This document shows positions 1 through 8,668 of a stretch of DNA of 64,000 nucleotides, piece after piece. Location of the stretch: the NCBI RefSeq assembly GCF_021729085.1, contig NZ_JAJSAR010000002.1, positions 1,307,445 through 1,371,444 on the forward strand, read 5' to 3'. The DNA is from Pseudohongiella sp. O18 (GTDB lineage: Bacteria; Pseudomonadota; Gammaproteobacteria; Pseudomonadales; Pseudohongiellaceae). The notes beneath the pieces are model-generated. The model had not been told where the DNA came from and made no database searches. It saw only the letters and a program-made list of their open reading frames with translations. Every line of letters starts with the position of its first letter. The stretch's first letter is position 1. Made by a program: the position numbers and the translations under genes.

Positions 1-1782
1 CAGGAAGGGGTTGTAGAACATACAACCATCTTTGCCCTGGTTATTACTGGTCAGAGCCAGCGAGAGACTTTCACGCGTGGTGAAGACGAAGCCCGGGAAA
101 AATGTCTGCGTGTAGCCTTTATAATAGGCCTGGTTACTGACATTCCACATGGTCGGTATAGCGCCGCCGAAGGGGCCTGGCTCATCACGGAAGTTGAAAG
201 TGGATATACCATTCGGCGTACAGTTGGGGCCGCCCAGGCCATTCACAGCCAACTCGGCACGATCACGCTGGAAAGTCTGATACTCCTGTTCGAAGCTGGT
301 GCCGCTCCAGGAATAGCTGACGTCGTAGTTGAAGCGCCGGTCGTTCATGGCATAAAACTCGCCTTTCACACCAGCCTGCACACCCAGCGTATGGGTCTCA
401 GTGATGTTGGAATTGCCGCCCATGCGTGGCGTGTTGCCGCGTTGCACGCTGGCGTAGAACGGCACATTCAGACCGCCATTGGCCAGGGCGTTGGGTGCAT
501 TCGGGATGCTGGTCGGACGTGTCAGGCCAGCTTTCCCTGCATAGTAGCCAAGCTCTGCCGTCATACCGATGGCATATCCACCAAACGCCGGATTGCCGGC
601 ATGAGAGCCCGGGGCCGCCAGAAAGACTGTCGGACCACGCGACCCATTAGCACCTGAGTCAGAACGCTCAATGGTGGTATCGGAATACTGGAAGAATGAA
701 TAGAACTCTGCTTTGTCACTGAACACATGGTTAAAGGCACCGGCAATGCTGTCACGCTCGGAACCAACCTGCAGGAACTCCCAGTCGTCAGTAAACTCGC
801 GGCAGGTGCCACTGTTTGAGCCGCGACGATCCGTTCGCGTACCGGTAAAGAAGGGAGTGCCATCAGCAGAAGTCAGGTCATCGCACAGGGGGTCGGTAAG
901 CACAGTATTGGAGCTGCCGCCCTCGGCGATGTTGCGCTGGGTGATTGCCTGGTTCAGGTAAGCGGTATTGATGCGCGAACCAAATGCAGGGTTGGCCATG
1001 GTGGCACTGATGTTGCCAGCCATTGAACCGACCACACCTGTGTATTCGACGTGCTCATTGTAGAAACGTCCATATTTTACTGGCACTGGATCACGTCGGA
1101 AGACTTCGCCTGAAATCACAAAGTGGGTATCGCCGCTATCACTGGCCCAACCCCAGATCGCACTACCCGTGCGGTCCTGACGATTGGTGGCGCTGTCCAG
1201 AGCTTGCACATCACCGTAAATCTCCAGGCCTTCGAACTCGGTTCGCATGATGACGTTGACCACACCTGCTACGGCATCCGAACCGTAGAGTGCCGAGCCA
1301 CCATCAGTCAGAACCTCTACCCGCTCAACCATGACCAGCGGGATCGTATTGATATCGACGAACTCGCCACCGCTGCGGGTAACGGTAGCTGCGGATACCT
1401 GGCGCTTGCCGTTGACCAGTGTCAGTGTTGAGTTTTCACCCAGGTTGCGCAGGTTGACGTTGGCGGTACCGGACAGTGCCTGACCCTCGCCCGCGCCTTC
1501 GTTGGTAAATGAACCTGAGTTAATCTCCAGATTCTTGATGACATCCCAGACCTGGGCCGCGCCCTGGGCTTCGATGGAGGTACGATCTACAGTGGTGACG
1601 GGGGAAGGCGCATCGAGTGGGCTGCCACGCAGGTAGGAGCCGGTGACAATAACTTCTTCTACTTCGACTTCGCTATTCTGGCTGTTCTGGGTCTGAGCCA
1701 TGACAGGCAGGCAGGTAGCCCCCGACACGACACCGATCATTAAAGCCAGGGACTTCTTACGGAAACCAGGCGATTTTGCCAT
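1..1782 (-). CDS. TonB-dependent outer-membrane receptor, N-terminal half (cut by window edge)
   Basis: First 594 codons of a large TonB-dependent receptor, which imports a substrate across the outer membrane using TonB energy. The ATG at 1782 follows an AGGGAGA ribosome site. Residues 1-29 form a signal peptide ending VMA. A TonB-box-like EEVIVTGS and a plug domain follow, with the motifs NLRNLGENSTLTL and LTDGGSALYGSDAVAG, then barrel sequence. The frame is open to base 1, where it reads GCMFYNPFL, a motif also found in mid-barrel of the two receptors at 12796-20075. The missing C-terminus is therefore a window artefact, not a pseudogene. It is a clear paralogue of those two, with shared SYLRGSPLDAPSPV after the TonB box. 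The substrate is unknown. Confidence 0.93.
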   Translation of the reverse strand, partial: MAKSPGFRKKSLALMIGVVSGATCLPVMAQTQNSQNSEVEVEEVIVTGSYLRGSPLDAPSPVTTVDRTSIEAQGAAQVWDVIKNLEINSGSFTNEGAGEGQALSGTANVNLRNLGENSTLTLVNGKRQVSAATVTRSGGEFVDINTIPLVMVERVEVLTDGGSALYGSDAVAGVVNVIMRTEFEGLEIYGDVQALDSATNRQDRTGSAIWGWASDSGDTHFVISGEVFRRDPVPVKYGRFYNEHVEYTGVVGSMAGNISATMANPAFGSRINTAYLNQAITQRNIAEGGSSNTVLTDPLCDDLTSADGTPFFTGTRTDRRGSNSGTCREFTDDWEFLQVGSERDSIAGAFNHVFSDKAEFYSFFQYSDTTIERSDSGANGSRGPTVFLAAPGSHAGNPAFGGYAIGMTAELGYYAGKAGLTRPTSIPNAPNALANGGLNVPFYASVQRGNTPRMGGNSNITETHTLGVQAGVKGEFYAMNDRRFNYDVSYSWSGTSFEQEYQTFQRDRAELAVNGLGGPNCTPNGISTFNFRDEPGPFGGAIPTMWNVSNQAYYKGYTQTFFPGFVFTTRESLSLALTSNNQGKDGCMFYNPFL

Positions 1783-1917
1783 GGAATATCTCCCTGTGAT
1801 TCTTATTTTGGGAGGCGTGACTGCTGCTTAACGCCGCTTTAGCTCTAGCAATTCGGCACTACTACTGCACCATAACGGCGCCGGAAAATAGAGAGAATTA
1901 CGTCAAACTGCGGTCGA

Positions 1918-1936
1918 TTGTAGCTAGCAGCTACAA
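1918..1936. promoter_or_regulatory. Perfect 8-bp inverted repeat, possible operator
   Basis: TTGTAGCT and AGCTACAA are perfect inverted arms separated by AGC, centred about 145 bp upstream of the edge receptor ATG. Spacing and symmetry fit a dimeric regulator site, but no known regulator consensus is matched. Confidence 0.3.
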
Positions 1937-1958
1937 GAAATAGAAGAGATTTATAGCA

Positions 1959-1988
1959 TTGACGTTAAAAATTCATGAGTTCTATAAA
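1959..1988 (+). promoter_or_regulatory. Possible sigma70 promoter
   Basis: TTGACG, an 18-bp spacer and TATAAA. It would give a leader of about 180 nt before the secreted protein at 2174. The region is AT-rich, so a chance match is possible. Confidence 0.3.
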
Positions 1989-2173
1989 AAGTCTTTGCAC
2001 GTCACGACCTTAGGATACTAAGTAACTGTTTTAAAAGATTAAAATAGTCGACCTGGCTGTGGTTGAGATCGATAGCTTTACAGGCGAGACCGGTGCATGG
2101 GCGTCACATACCGATTTACCGGGTTTTGGGCTATGATGCGCGTTTCGAAAATAGAGCCCGAGAACCATCGATC

Positions 2174-2650
2174 ATGAAGCGAAGTCTCATTTCATCTGCG
2201 CTGGCCGCCAGCCTGGTCGCTTTAACAGCGCTGCAAACTGCCAGCGCACAATTGTTTCCACGCGGTAATGGATTGGCACTGGCCGACGTTGACCGCTTTG
2301 ACATGTATGTCCAGATTCTGGACTGGGTTGATATCGAGCAGGATCAAACAGCTTTCCGCCTGTCGACACTGAAAGAATTTGAGGAGCAGCTTGCTGAGGC
2401 GGGCATTCGTCGCCAGGCAGCCAGCCGCGACTATCTGGTCTGCGCCCTGCAGGCCCGCCAGCAGGACAACGAAGTGACCTACTCGACCTCACTGGAATAC
2501 TGGCAACTGGAGTCAACGGGCCCCCACAGGCTGATCTGGCAACAGAGTCGACTGGCCGACAGCCCGGCGCGACGATTCGATGCAGAGCGCGTGGCGGCAG
2601 ACTGTGCCGGTGTGCTCATCGCTGAATGGCAGCGCTGGAACAACACCTGA
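2174..2650 (+). CDS. Small secreted protein of unknown function
   Basis: A 158-residue protein with a signal peptide (residues 1-25, cleavage after TASA). The mature part contains two cysteines (in YLVCALQ and AADCAGV) that could form a disulfide, and an RLIWQQSRL segment. I recognise no family. The ATG at 2174 was preferred over an upstream in-frame start at 2063 because it begins directly with the signal peptide. The gene converges on the RND pump, with its stop 17 bp from the pump's stop. Function unknown; probably periplasmic. Confidence 0.7.
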   Translation: MKRSLISSALAASLVALTALQTASAQLFPRGNGLALADVDRFDMYVQILDWVDIEQDQTAFRLSTLKEFEEQLAEAGIRRQAASRDYLVCALQARQQDNEVTYSTSLEYWQLESTGPHRLIWQQSRLADSPARRFDAERVAADCAGVLIAEWQRWNNT

Positions 2651-2667
2651 CGCACAGATGACTCTGC

Positions 2668-5600
2668 CTATTGACCCGCCCGGGCCTGCTCGGGCGAGTA
2701 CCCCAGCACTTTCTCGCGATAGGCGCGCCGCCCGTAGTACCAGCGGGTCAGATCATCCAGGATCAGATAAAGACACGGGATCAGGAACAGTGTCAGCATG
2801 GTGCCGAAAGCAATACCGAATGCCAGCGACAGTGTCATGGGCTTGACCAGCTGAGCCTGCATACTGGTTTCAAACATGATGGGCAACAGACCAAAGAAGG
2901 TCGTCAGTGTCGTCAGCAGGATGGCACGGAAGCGACTGGTTCCAGCATCCAGCACAGCCTGAATGATTGATTGACCATCACGCCGTCCCCGGTTCACAAA
3001 GTCCACCATGATAAGACTGTCGTTGACAATCACACCCGCCAGCGCAACCAGACCAAACAGTGACATCATGCTGACCGTCACGTTAAACACCAGGTGTCCA
3101 ATCACCGCACCGATGACACCAAACGGAATCACTGACATAACGATCAGGGGCTGCACATAAGAGCGCAATGGAATCGCCAGTAGCGCAAAAATCAGGAACA
3201 TTGCCGCCATGAAGAACAAAGCTATACGCTGAATCAACTCAGCCTGTTCCTCACTGGCACCACCCAGCCCAAAGTTGACCTGCGGATAGGTGCGCAACAA
3301 CTCAGGGATGTAATTACTCATGACATCGCGAATGATGGTCCCGGACTGGGCGACTTCAGGATCGACATCAGCGGTAACTGTCACTGTGCGTTCGCGGTCG
3401 ATTCGCGTAATGGTGGCAAAACCCTGTCCCACATCCACTTCCGCCACTTCACTGAACGGCACTTCCGTGCCGTCCTGGGTACGAATCCGCATGTTCTCCA
3501 GGTTCGCGATTGATGTACGCTCCGCTTCCGGATAGCGCACCATGACTTTAAGCTCGTCACGGCCACGTAGCAGGCGCTGAGCCTCCTCGCCGTAAAACGC
3601 CTGCCGCACCTGCGTACCCATGGTATTGGCGGTCAGCCCGAGCTGCTCCGCACCGGGTTTGATCTGCAGTTTAATTTCATTGCCGCCGCGGCTATAGGAA
3701 TTGTTGACGTCAAACACACCGGCGTATTCAGATAGTTTTTGCTGAAGTGCATTGGCTGCCAGCTCCAGCTGTTCATAGTCGGTGCCGGTCAGCCGCAGAT
3801 TGATGGGGGTACCACCACCAGCACTGGTACTGGAGAAGAAACGAATCTCCTGAGCGCCAGGTATCTCACCTACCCGCTCACGCCAGCGCTGCTCAATTTC
3901 CATCGGCGACACAGAGCGTTCTTCCGCCTTTGTCAGTTCAACCAGCAGTGAGCCGCCGAGATCGCCGCTGGTAAACACAGCGACGTGATCCACTGGCCGC
4001 TCGCCATCAAACTCGTCGTTGAGCCCAAGTATGCCGCTTTCCATTCGCGTCAGTGCGTCATTACGCGCCTGGAACGAGGCACCCTCATTCATGGTCAGCT
4101 CAGCCTGAATGAAGTCACTGGGGATATTGGGGAAAAACTCAAACCGCACAACACCGCCAGCAATCATTCCGCCGCTGATGATCAGCAGGCCAAGAAAACC
4201 AGCCACCGCTACATAGCGAGCTGCAAGCACTTTCTCCAAAGCCGGACGGTAGACATTACTGATGAACCGGGACAGGCCGGCTGCCACCCACTCCTGATAT
4301 CGCTCCAGCCAGCTGCGTTTACTCTTCGGTTTGCGACCGATCTTTGAATGCGCAAGGTGGGCCGGCAGAATCAGCTTGGATTCAATCAGTGAAAACAGCA
4401 GGCACAGGATCACTACCATGCCAATCGCTTCAAAAAATGGAGCGACCTGCCCCCCAACCAGCAGCATGGGCGCGAATGCTGCGATGGTCGTCAGAACACC
4501 AAAAGTGGCAGGAACAGCCACCCGCTTGACCCCTGCCACTACATTGTCCAGAGAGTGTCCGTTCTCCGACACCTCGGAATGCACACTCTCGGCGGTAATG
4601 ATGGCATCGTCAACAACGATACCCAGTACCAGTATCAGCCCGAACAGACTGATCATGTTGATATCGACCGGGAAAGGCCCGAGCGGCATCAACCAGATGG
4701 CGCCAAAAAACGCCACTGGAATACCCACCATTACCCACAAGGCTATGTTCAGGCGCAGGAAGGTAGTCAGTACCAGAAACACCAGTACGGCACCCATCAC
4801 CAGATTGCCCAGCATCATATTGAGCTGGCCTTTCAGGTAAAAGGCATTGCTGCCCCAGGTATCGATGTTGACGCCGGGTGGGAAGGTCCCTTCGTTGCGT
4901 TCAATGTACTCCATCACCGCGCGCTCTACTTCGAGTACGCTCTGCTCGGGCGTGACCATGACCTGAATGTTCAGGGCACGCTCACCATCGAAGCGCGAAA
5001 AGTTTTCTGTCTCAACAAAGCCGTCCGTCACAGTGGCAATATCGCGCACCAGCAGGCGGCTGCCGTCCGGGTTGGTCCGCAGCACGATCTCGCCGAACTC
5101 CCGTCCGGTATATGCCTGCTGCTGGGTACGCAACTGAATGCGTCCGTTTTCGGTGCGAATGGCGCCGCCCGGCACATCGATTGACCCGGCGCGAACTGCC
5201 GAAGCGACCTGCGCCAGCGTCAGACCATATTCCCGCAGCGTATGTTCAGAGACCTCGATTGCTATTTCATAGTCGCGATCACCCTGTATCTGTGCCTGAC
5301 TGACCTCTGGCAAAAGCAGGACATCGTCGCGAATCGATTGTGTCAGCGTTTTCAACGCGCGATCGCCCAGGTCGCCGGATACGGAAATCTGCAGCACTGG
5401 CTGCACCATTTCAATTTCGCGGACGAATGGGCGTTCGACACCATTGGGGAAAGTCGAGATTCGATCAATGCGGCTTTTGACTTCGTTCAGCAGCTCGGTC
5501 ACGTCGTAACCACTGGCGACCTCAATCGAGACATTACCCGATCCTTCCCGGGCCGTGGAGCGCAGTCGATTTACGCCGCTGAGATCCTGGATTGCCTCTT

Positions 5601-5829
5601 CAATGGGAATGACAATCGCCAGCTCCACTTCCTCTGGCGCTGCGCCCGGATAGGCCATTGATGCATTGATGGTGCGGGTTTCAAATTCGGGAAACACCTG
5701 AATCTTGATAAAAAATACCGATGCGACACCGGCACACAGAATAAACAGCATCAGCAGATTGGCAGCTACGCTGTTGGCGCAGAACCAGGCAATCATCCCC
5801 TTGTGTTCAGTTTCAGGGATTGATTTCAT
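2668..5829 (-). CDS. RND efflux transporter, inner-membrane pump subunit
   Basis: A 1053-residue AcrB/HAE1-type proton-driven exporter. It has an N-terminal membrane helix (about residues 13-40), a large periplasmic porter domain, a helix-4 motif GIVVDDAIITAE carrying the Asp-Asp proton-relay pair, a second porter half and a C-terminal helix bundle with GVIVNDSLIMVDF. Length is normal for the family. Its ATG overlaps the stop of the adaptor gene by 4 bp (ATGA), so the two are translationally coupled and form one complex. No outer-membrane channel gene is adjacent, so a TolC-like partner must be encoded elsewhere. Substrate cannot be read from sequence; drugs, bile-like compounds or lipids are all possible. 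Confidence 0.93.
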   Translation of the reverse strand: MKSIPETEHKGMIAWFCANSVAANLLMLFILCAGVASVFFIKIQVFPEFETRTINASMAYPGAAPEEVELAIVIPIEEAIQDLSGVNRLRSTAREGSGNVSIEVASGYDVTELLNEVKSRIDRISTFPNGVERPFVREIEMVQPVLQISVSGDLGDRALKTLTQSIRDDVLLLPEVSQAQIQGDRDYEIAIEVSEHTLREYGLTLAQVASAVRAGSIDVPGGAIRTENGRIQLRTQQQAYTGREFGEIVLRTNPDGSRLLVRDIATVTDGFVETENFSRFDGERALNIQVMVTPEQSVLEVERAVMEYIERNEGTFPPGVNIDTWGSNAFYLKGQLNMMLGNLVMGAVLVFLVLTTFLRLNIALWVMVGIPVAFFGAIWLMPLGPFPVDINMISLFGLILVLGIVVDDAIITAESVHSEVSENGHSLDNVVAGVKRVAVPATFGVLTTIAAFAPMLLVGGQVAPFFEAIGMVVILCLLFSLIESKLILPAHLAHSKIGRKPKSKRSWLERYQEWVAAGLSRFISNVYRPALEKVLAARYVAVAGFLGLLIISGGMIAGGVVRFEFFPNIPSDFIQAELTMNEGASFQARNDALTRMESGILGLNDEFDGERPVDHVAVFTSGDLGGSLLVELTKAEERSVSPMEIEQRWRERVGEIPGAQEIRFFSSTSAGGGTPINLRLTGTDYEQLELAANALQQKLSEYAGVFDVNNSYSRGGNEIKLQIKPGAEQLGLTANTMGTQVRQAFYGEEAQRLLRGRDELKVMVRYPEAERTSIANLENMRIRTQDGTEVPFSEVAEVDVGQGFATITRIDRERTVTVTADVDPEVAQSGTIIRDVMSNYIPELLRTYPQVNFGLGGASEEQAELIQRIALFFMAAMFLIFALLAIPLRSYVQPLIVMSVIPFGVIGAVIGHLVFNVTVSMMSLFGLVALAGVIVNDSLIMVDFVNRGRRDGQSIIQAVLDAGTSRFRAILLTTLTTFFGLLPIMFETSMQAQLVKPMTLSLAFGIAFGTMLTLFLIPCLYLILDDLTRWYYGRRAYREKVLGYSPEQARAGQ

Positions 5830-7019
5830 GATGCAACCTGAACTGGATTGACACGCATACCATCAACAGGGACACGCACCGGCGACACAATGACCTGGTC
5901 ACCCTGCTGAATGCCCTCTTCCACATACAACCAGTTAGTATCGGCATGAATGATCGTGACCGGGCGCAGACGCAAACGCTGCTCCTGATCCATGACCATC
6001 ACCTGGTTGTCATTGGTCATCGCAGCAGGCGGCACCCGGTAGACTCCGGAGAGTACACGTCCCTGCAGGCTTGCACTGACAAAGGTACCTGCCAGCAGCG
6101 GAGTACCCGTGCCACCCGATGAAAGACGATAAGGATCCTGCATACGGGCAACGGCGTAGTACATTCGGCTGCTGCTGTCGACGACAGCTTCAGTCCGCAC
6201 GATGCTCGCACGCCACTTCTGCTGTTCGCCGGCAACCTCAGCACGCAGTTCGACGGGAACGCTCTGCCCAATCAGTGACTGGCCAGGCATCGGCAAATCC
6301 AGCCATGCCAGGTCATTTGCACTGAGTGGCAGGCGGATTTCTGCGTAGTCGGTGGCAAATACCTCGGCCACCTGAGAACCCGCGCCGAGGTACTGGCCTA
6401 CGTCCACCAGCTTTTCCCGCACCAACGCATCATAGGGCGCGCGAATCCGTGTCCGCTCCAGTTGTCGCTGTGCCCGTGCCAGTTCGGATTCCGCCAGCAG
6501 CACACGTGCCTGAGCTTCTTTTAGAAATGGCGTACGCAGCGCGAGCAATGGCGCGTTTTCACGCGGGCGGCCCGACAGGTCCCACTCACGCGCCGCCTGA
6601 TCAGCCTGGGCCTGTTCCTGGGTCAGCTGCGCTTCAGCCGAGAGCAGATTCGCCTCTGCCTGAGAAACGGTTACCTGATAGTCAGCATCATCCAGTGTGA
6701 CCAGCACTTCTCCCTGGCGCACATAGCCACCTGATACAAGTTTTTCGGACACCGATCGCACCATGCCGGAAACTTCTGCGACAAGGGTAGTTTCGGTGCG
6801 GGGTATGACCGTACCCTGCGACTGGATGACGATTGGGAGGTCACTGCGCGCGACCGTCATGGTCTGCACCGGCACAACCCGCTCTTCAGCAGCAACACTC
6901 TCTGGCTGAGGACGCAAGGACACCAGCGCTACTGCCAGCGCAATAGCTCCCACCACTATGACTGGCGGCAAAAGGCGTCGCAGCCACAACGATTGATTGG
7001 AAACGGCAGGTTCATTCAT
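5826..7019 (-). CDS. RND periplasmic adaptor (membrane fusion protein)
   Basis: A 397-residue HlyD/AcrA-type adaptor that bridges the RND pump and an outer-membrane channel. The N-terminus has one membrane anchor (about residues 11-31, LLPPVIVVGAIALAVAL). Next come a biotinyl-lipoyl-like half (VSGMVRSVSEKLVSGGYVRQ), an alpha hairpin rich in Ala, Gln and Glu (about 105-190), the second lipoyl half (RIRAPYDALVREKLVDVGQY) and beta-barrel and membrane-proximal domains. AGGA lies about 10 nt upstream of the ATG. It is first in a two-gene operon with the pump. A likely promoter lies at 7117-7146. Confidence 0.93.
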   Translation of the reverse strand: MNEPAVSNQSLWLRRLLPPVIVVGAIALAVALVSLRPQPESVAAEERVVPVQTMTVARSDLPIVIQSQGTVIPRTETTLVAEVSGMVRSVSEKLVSGGYVRQGEVLVTLDDADYQVTVSQAEANLLSAEAQLTQEQAQADQAAREWDLSGRPRENAPLLALRTPFLKEAQARVLLAESELARAQRQLERTRIRAPYDALVREKLVDVGQYLGAGSQVAEVFATDYAEIRLPLSANDLAWLDLPMPGQSLIGQSVPVELRAEVAGEQQKWRASIVRTEAVVDSSSRMYYAVARMQDPYRLSSGGTGTPLLAGTFVSASLQGRVLSGVYRVPPAAMTNDNQVMVMDQEQRLRLRPVTIIHADTNWLYVEEGIQQGDQVIVSPVRVPVDGMRVNPVQVAS

Positions 7020-7116
7020 AGAGCAAGGTCCTGAAAACTGAATAGCTTATAGAGTTGAATTCGGTGAACTTGCGAGTAGCGATGCGATTGGAATTGTTAT
7101 TGCGCGATGTCACACC

Positions 7117-7146
7117 CTTATACCGCGAATTCTGCAGGGGTGACAA
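7117..7146 (-). promoter_or_regulatory. Probable promoter of the RND efflux operon
   Basis: On the minus strand, TTGTCA (7146-7141), an 18-bp spacer and TATAAG (7122-7117), about 100 bp upstream of the adaptor ATG. No operator repeat was recognised and no regulator gene is adjacent. Confidence 0.45.
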
Positions 7147-7263
7147 TTACCCATAAGTATTGATGATACACACTACAACCACTGTTTATTCGTATACCAG
7201 TGCCAAAAGTCCTGTAGTCGATGAACAACCTTTTTCGCGCGCCAGACTGTAAACTTCTCGCGA

Positions 7264-8187
7264 TTACTGCTGTTTACTACCGCCAAAGGCCTTAACAAGT
7301 GACTGACTCAGGTCGCTGACAACCAGAGTCATCACGGCAAAGTCCTGATCAAACTGTTGGGCAGCGTCCTCGGCATCAGCCTCTCGGGCTTTTTCGAGCA
7401 CCATATCCTCAAACCGGACCCGACTGAGGGTCAGATCCGCTGATACATGACAACTCACCGCCTCGTTCCACACTACACCCAGCTTTTTAACCTGTTTGCC
7501 TGCCTCAAGATGCACAGTTACTTCCTCTGCCGTCAGGTCCTGAGATTTACAGCGTATGACATTGCCATCTTCAAGTGGGTTGATTAGCTCGCAGTCCTGA
7601 TCAATCTGAAAACCGTCTGATCCATGGCCGTCCCGCAGCCAGCCGGTCATGACTGCCATCGGTGATTCATTAACATCCAGCAGACGTACCGGAAACGATC
7701 CCAGAGCATCACGCAGCGAAGAGATGAGCTCCTCAGCCTGGGCAGCACTGCTGGTGTTAACAACTAACAGGCGCTGCTTCAGGTCAATATAGGCATGCAG
7801 CACACGATGTCGGCTGAATGCACGCGGCAACAGATCCGCCACCACATCATCCTTAATCTGCAACTTTTCCTTACGATAGACCTTGCGATCATCTCTAGTT
7901 TCAATCTCCTGGATGCGGTTGTCGGCTTCCTCGTTGACGACAGCGGCAGGCAGTATTTTCTCTTGCTTGCGAAGACAGACCAGCACGTAGTTACCGAGTT
8001 CATGAGTCAGCACAGCCGACCTATCATCATCACGGTTGGGAGCAACCGGGTTTACCCAGCCAGCAGCGCTGCGCTCACCGGCACTGCACGGGCGAAAGGC
8101 ATGTTGCGAGACAGCTTCTGCCAGCGCAACTGCCTCCAGTGTGAAGTCATCAGCCAGTGCATAAAGACGAATATTTTTAAACCACAT
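7264..8187 (-). CDS. rdgC: Recombination-associated protein RdgC
   Basis: A 307-residue homologue of RdgC, a ring-forming double-strand DNA-binding protein that limits RecA loading and is linked to replication-fork recombination. The diagnostic N-terminus MWFKNIRLYAL and internal segments (GNYVLVCLRKQEKILP, DLLPRAFSRH, GFQIDQDCEL, RFEDMVL) match the family along its full length (about 300 residues). It stands alone, with 244 bp to the RND operon and about 480 bp to the next plus-strand gene. No LexA-like box was found upstream. Confidence 0.95.
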   Translation of the reverse strand: MWFKNIRLYALADDFTLEAVALAEAVSQHAFRPCSAGERSAAGWVNPVAPNRDDDRSAVLTHELGNYVLVCLRKQEKILPAAVVNEEADNRIQEIETRDDRKVYRKEKLQIKDDVVADLLPRAFSRHRVLHAYIDLKQRLLVVNTSSAAQAEELISSLRDALGSFPVRLLDVNESPMAVMTGWLRDGHGSDGFQIDQDCELINPLEDGNVIRCKSQDLTAEEVTVHLEAGKQVKKLGVVWNEAVSCHVSADLTLSRVRFEDMVLEKAREADAEDAAQQFDQDFAVMTLVVSDLSQSLVKAFGGSKQQ

Positions 8188-8294
8188 GAAACCCAGTCCT
8201 ACTTTCTTTCCAGATTAATCGGGGCTGGCATTGTACTGGAAAGTGATTGCAATCACACAAATGAATTGCCATAGGAACTTGCGTCACGCATTTG

Positions 8295-8322
8295 TTGACA
8301 GAAAAAATTACCGGCATAAAAT
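8295..8322 (+). promoter_or_regulatory. Strong sigma70-type promoter
   Basis: A perfect -35 TTGACA, a 16-bp spacer and TAAAAT as -10. Predicted start near 8329. It is one of the best promoter matches in the window and does not face rdgC. Confidence 0.6.
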
Positions 8323-8345
8323 GCGCAGCATCAACAGATCCAGTA

Positions 8346-8552
8346 ATGGCAATACCTTTCATGAACGCCACACGCAATCACTATAGCGCTCGCCTGCAGG
8401 AAGTCCTGCTGCTGCCTGCTGCGTGCTGGTTCAGTAAATCCCAGATTTCCAACCGCATACATGCTCGCCGTGCACAGCGCAATCTGCTGTCCATGCCACT
8501 GGCGTGTGTGCGCACGATGAAGATTAGCCGGGAGGTCCGCCCGACGACGTAG
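8346..8552 (+). CDS. Possible small basic protein (68 aa) or body of a small RNA
   Basis: A 68-codon frame (ATG 8346; alternative ATG 8361) lying exactly between a strong promoter and a strong terminator. The product would be basic and Arg-rich (SNRIHARRAQRN, MKISREVRP), with no membrane segment or known motif. Codon third positions are G/C-rich, like nearby genes, which favours real coding. Against this, no good ribosome site precedes either ATG, so the approximately 295-nt transcript may instead be a small RNA, or a leader controlling the MFS gene by attenuation. Family not recognised. Confidence 0.4.
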   Translation: MAIPFMNATRNHYSARLQEVLLLPAACWFSKSQISNRIHARRAQRNLLSMPLACVRTMKISREVRPTT

Positions 8553-8584
8553 TTCTGATAACACTTCAGACCAACGGTCAACAG

Positions 8585-8624
8585 AAAGGCCCCTGAGTTA
8601 AGTCGATTCAGGGGCCTTTTTTTT
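8585..8624 (+). terminator. Strong intrinsic terminator
   Basis: Arms AAAGGCCCCTGA (8585-8596) and TCAGGGGCCTTT (8608-8619) pair perfectly around an 11-nt loop and run into eight T residues on the plus strand. It closes the short unit starting near 8329, or acts as an attenuator before the MFS gene. Confidence 0.88.
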
Positions 8625-8668
8625 GGCCATAAAAATAATGAACGGTAGTTCAGGATAAGAAGAGATTG

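Larger units (their letters stand above)
1783..2173. other. Intergenic region between divergent receptor and secreted-protein genes
   Basis: A 391-bp gap between the receptor reading left and the small secreted protein reading right. I see no convincing gene. It holds an inverted repeat at 1918-1936 and a possible plus-strand promoter at 1959-1988. The bases just upstream of the receptor ribosome site read AATAAGAATCAC on the minus strand, and almost the same leader precedes the paralogous receptor that starts at 16251, which suggests a common ancestral 5' region. Confidence 0.6.
8188..8668. other. Intergenic region holding a complete short transcription unit
   Basis: A 480-bp gap between divergent rdgC and the MFS gene. 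It is not empty: a strong promoter (8295-8322), a 68-codon frame (8346-8552) and a strong terminator (8585-8624) follow one another on the plus strand, giving a predicted transcript of about 295 nt. The MFS gene starts 45 bp beyond the terminator. Confidence 0.6.

Noticed and set aside
1-1782. Pseudogene (truncated receptor)
   Set aside because: The frame is open to the first base and matches the middle of its paralogues, so the truncation is due to the window edge.
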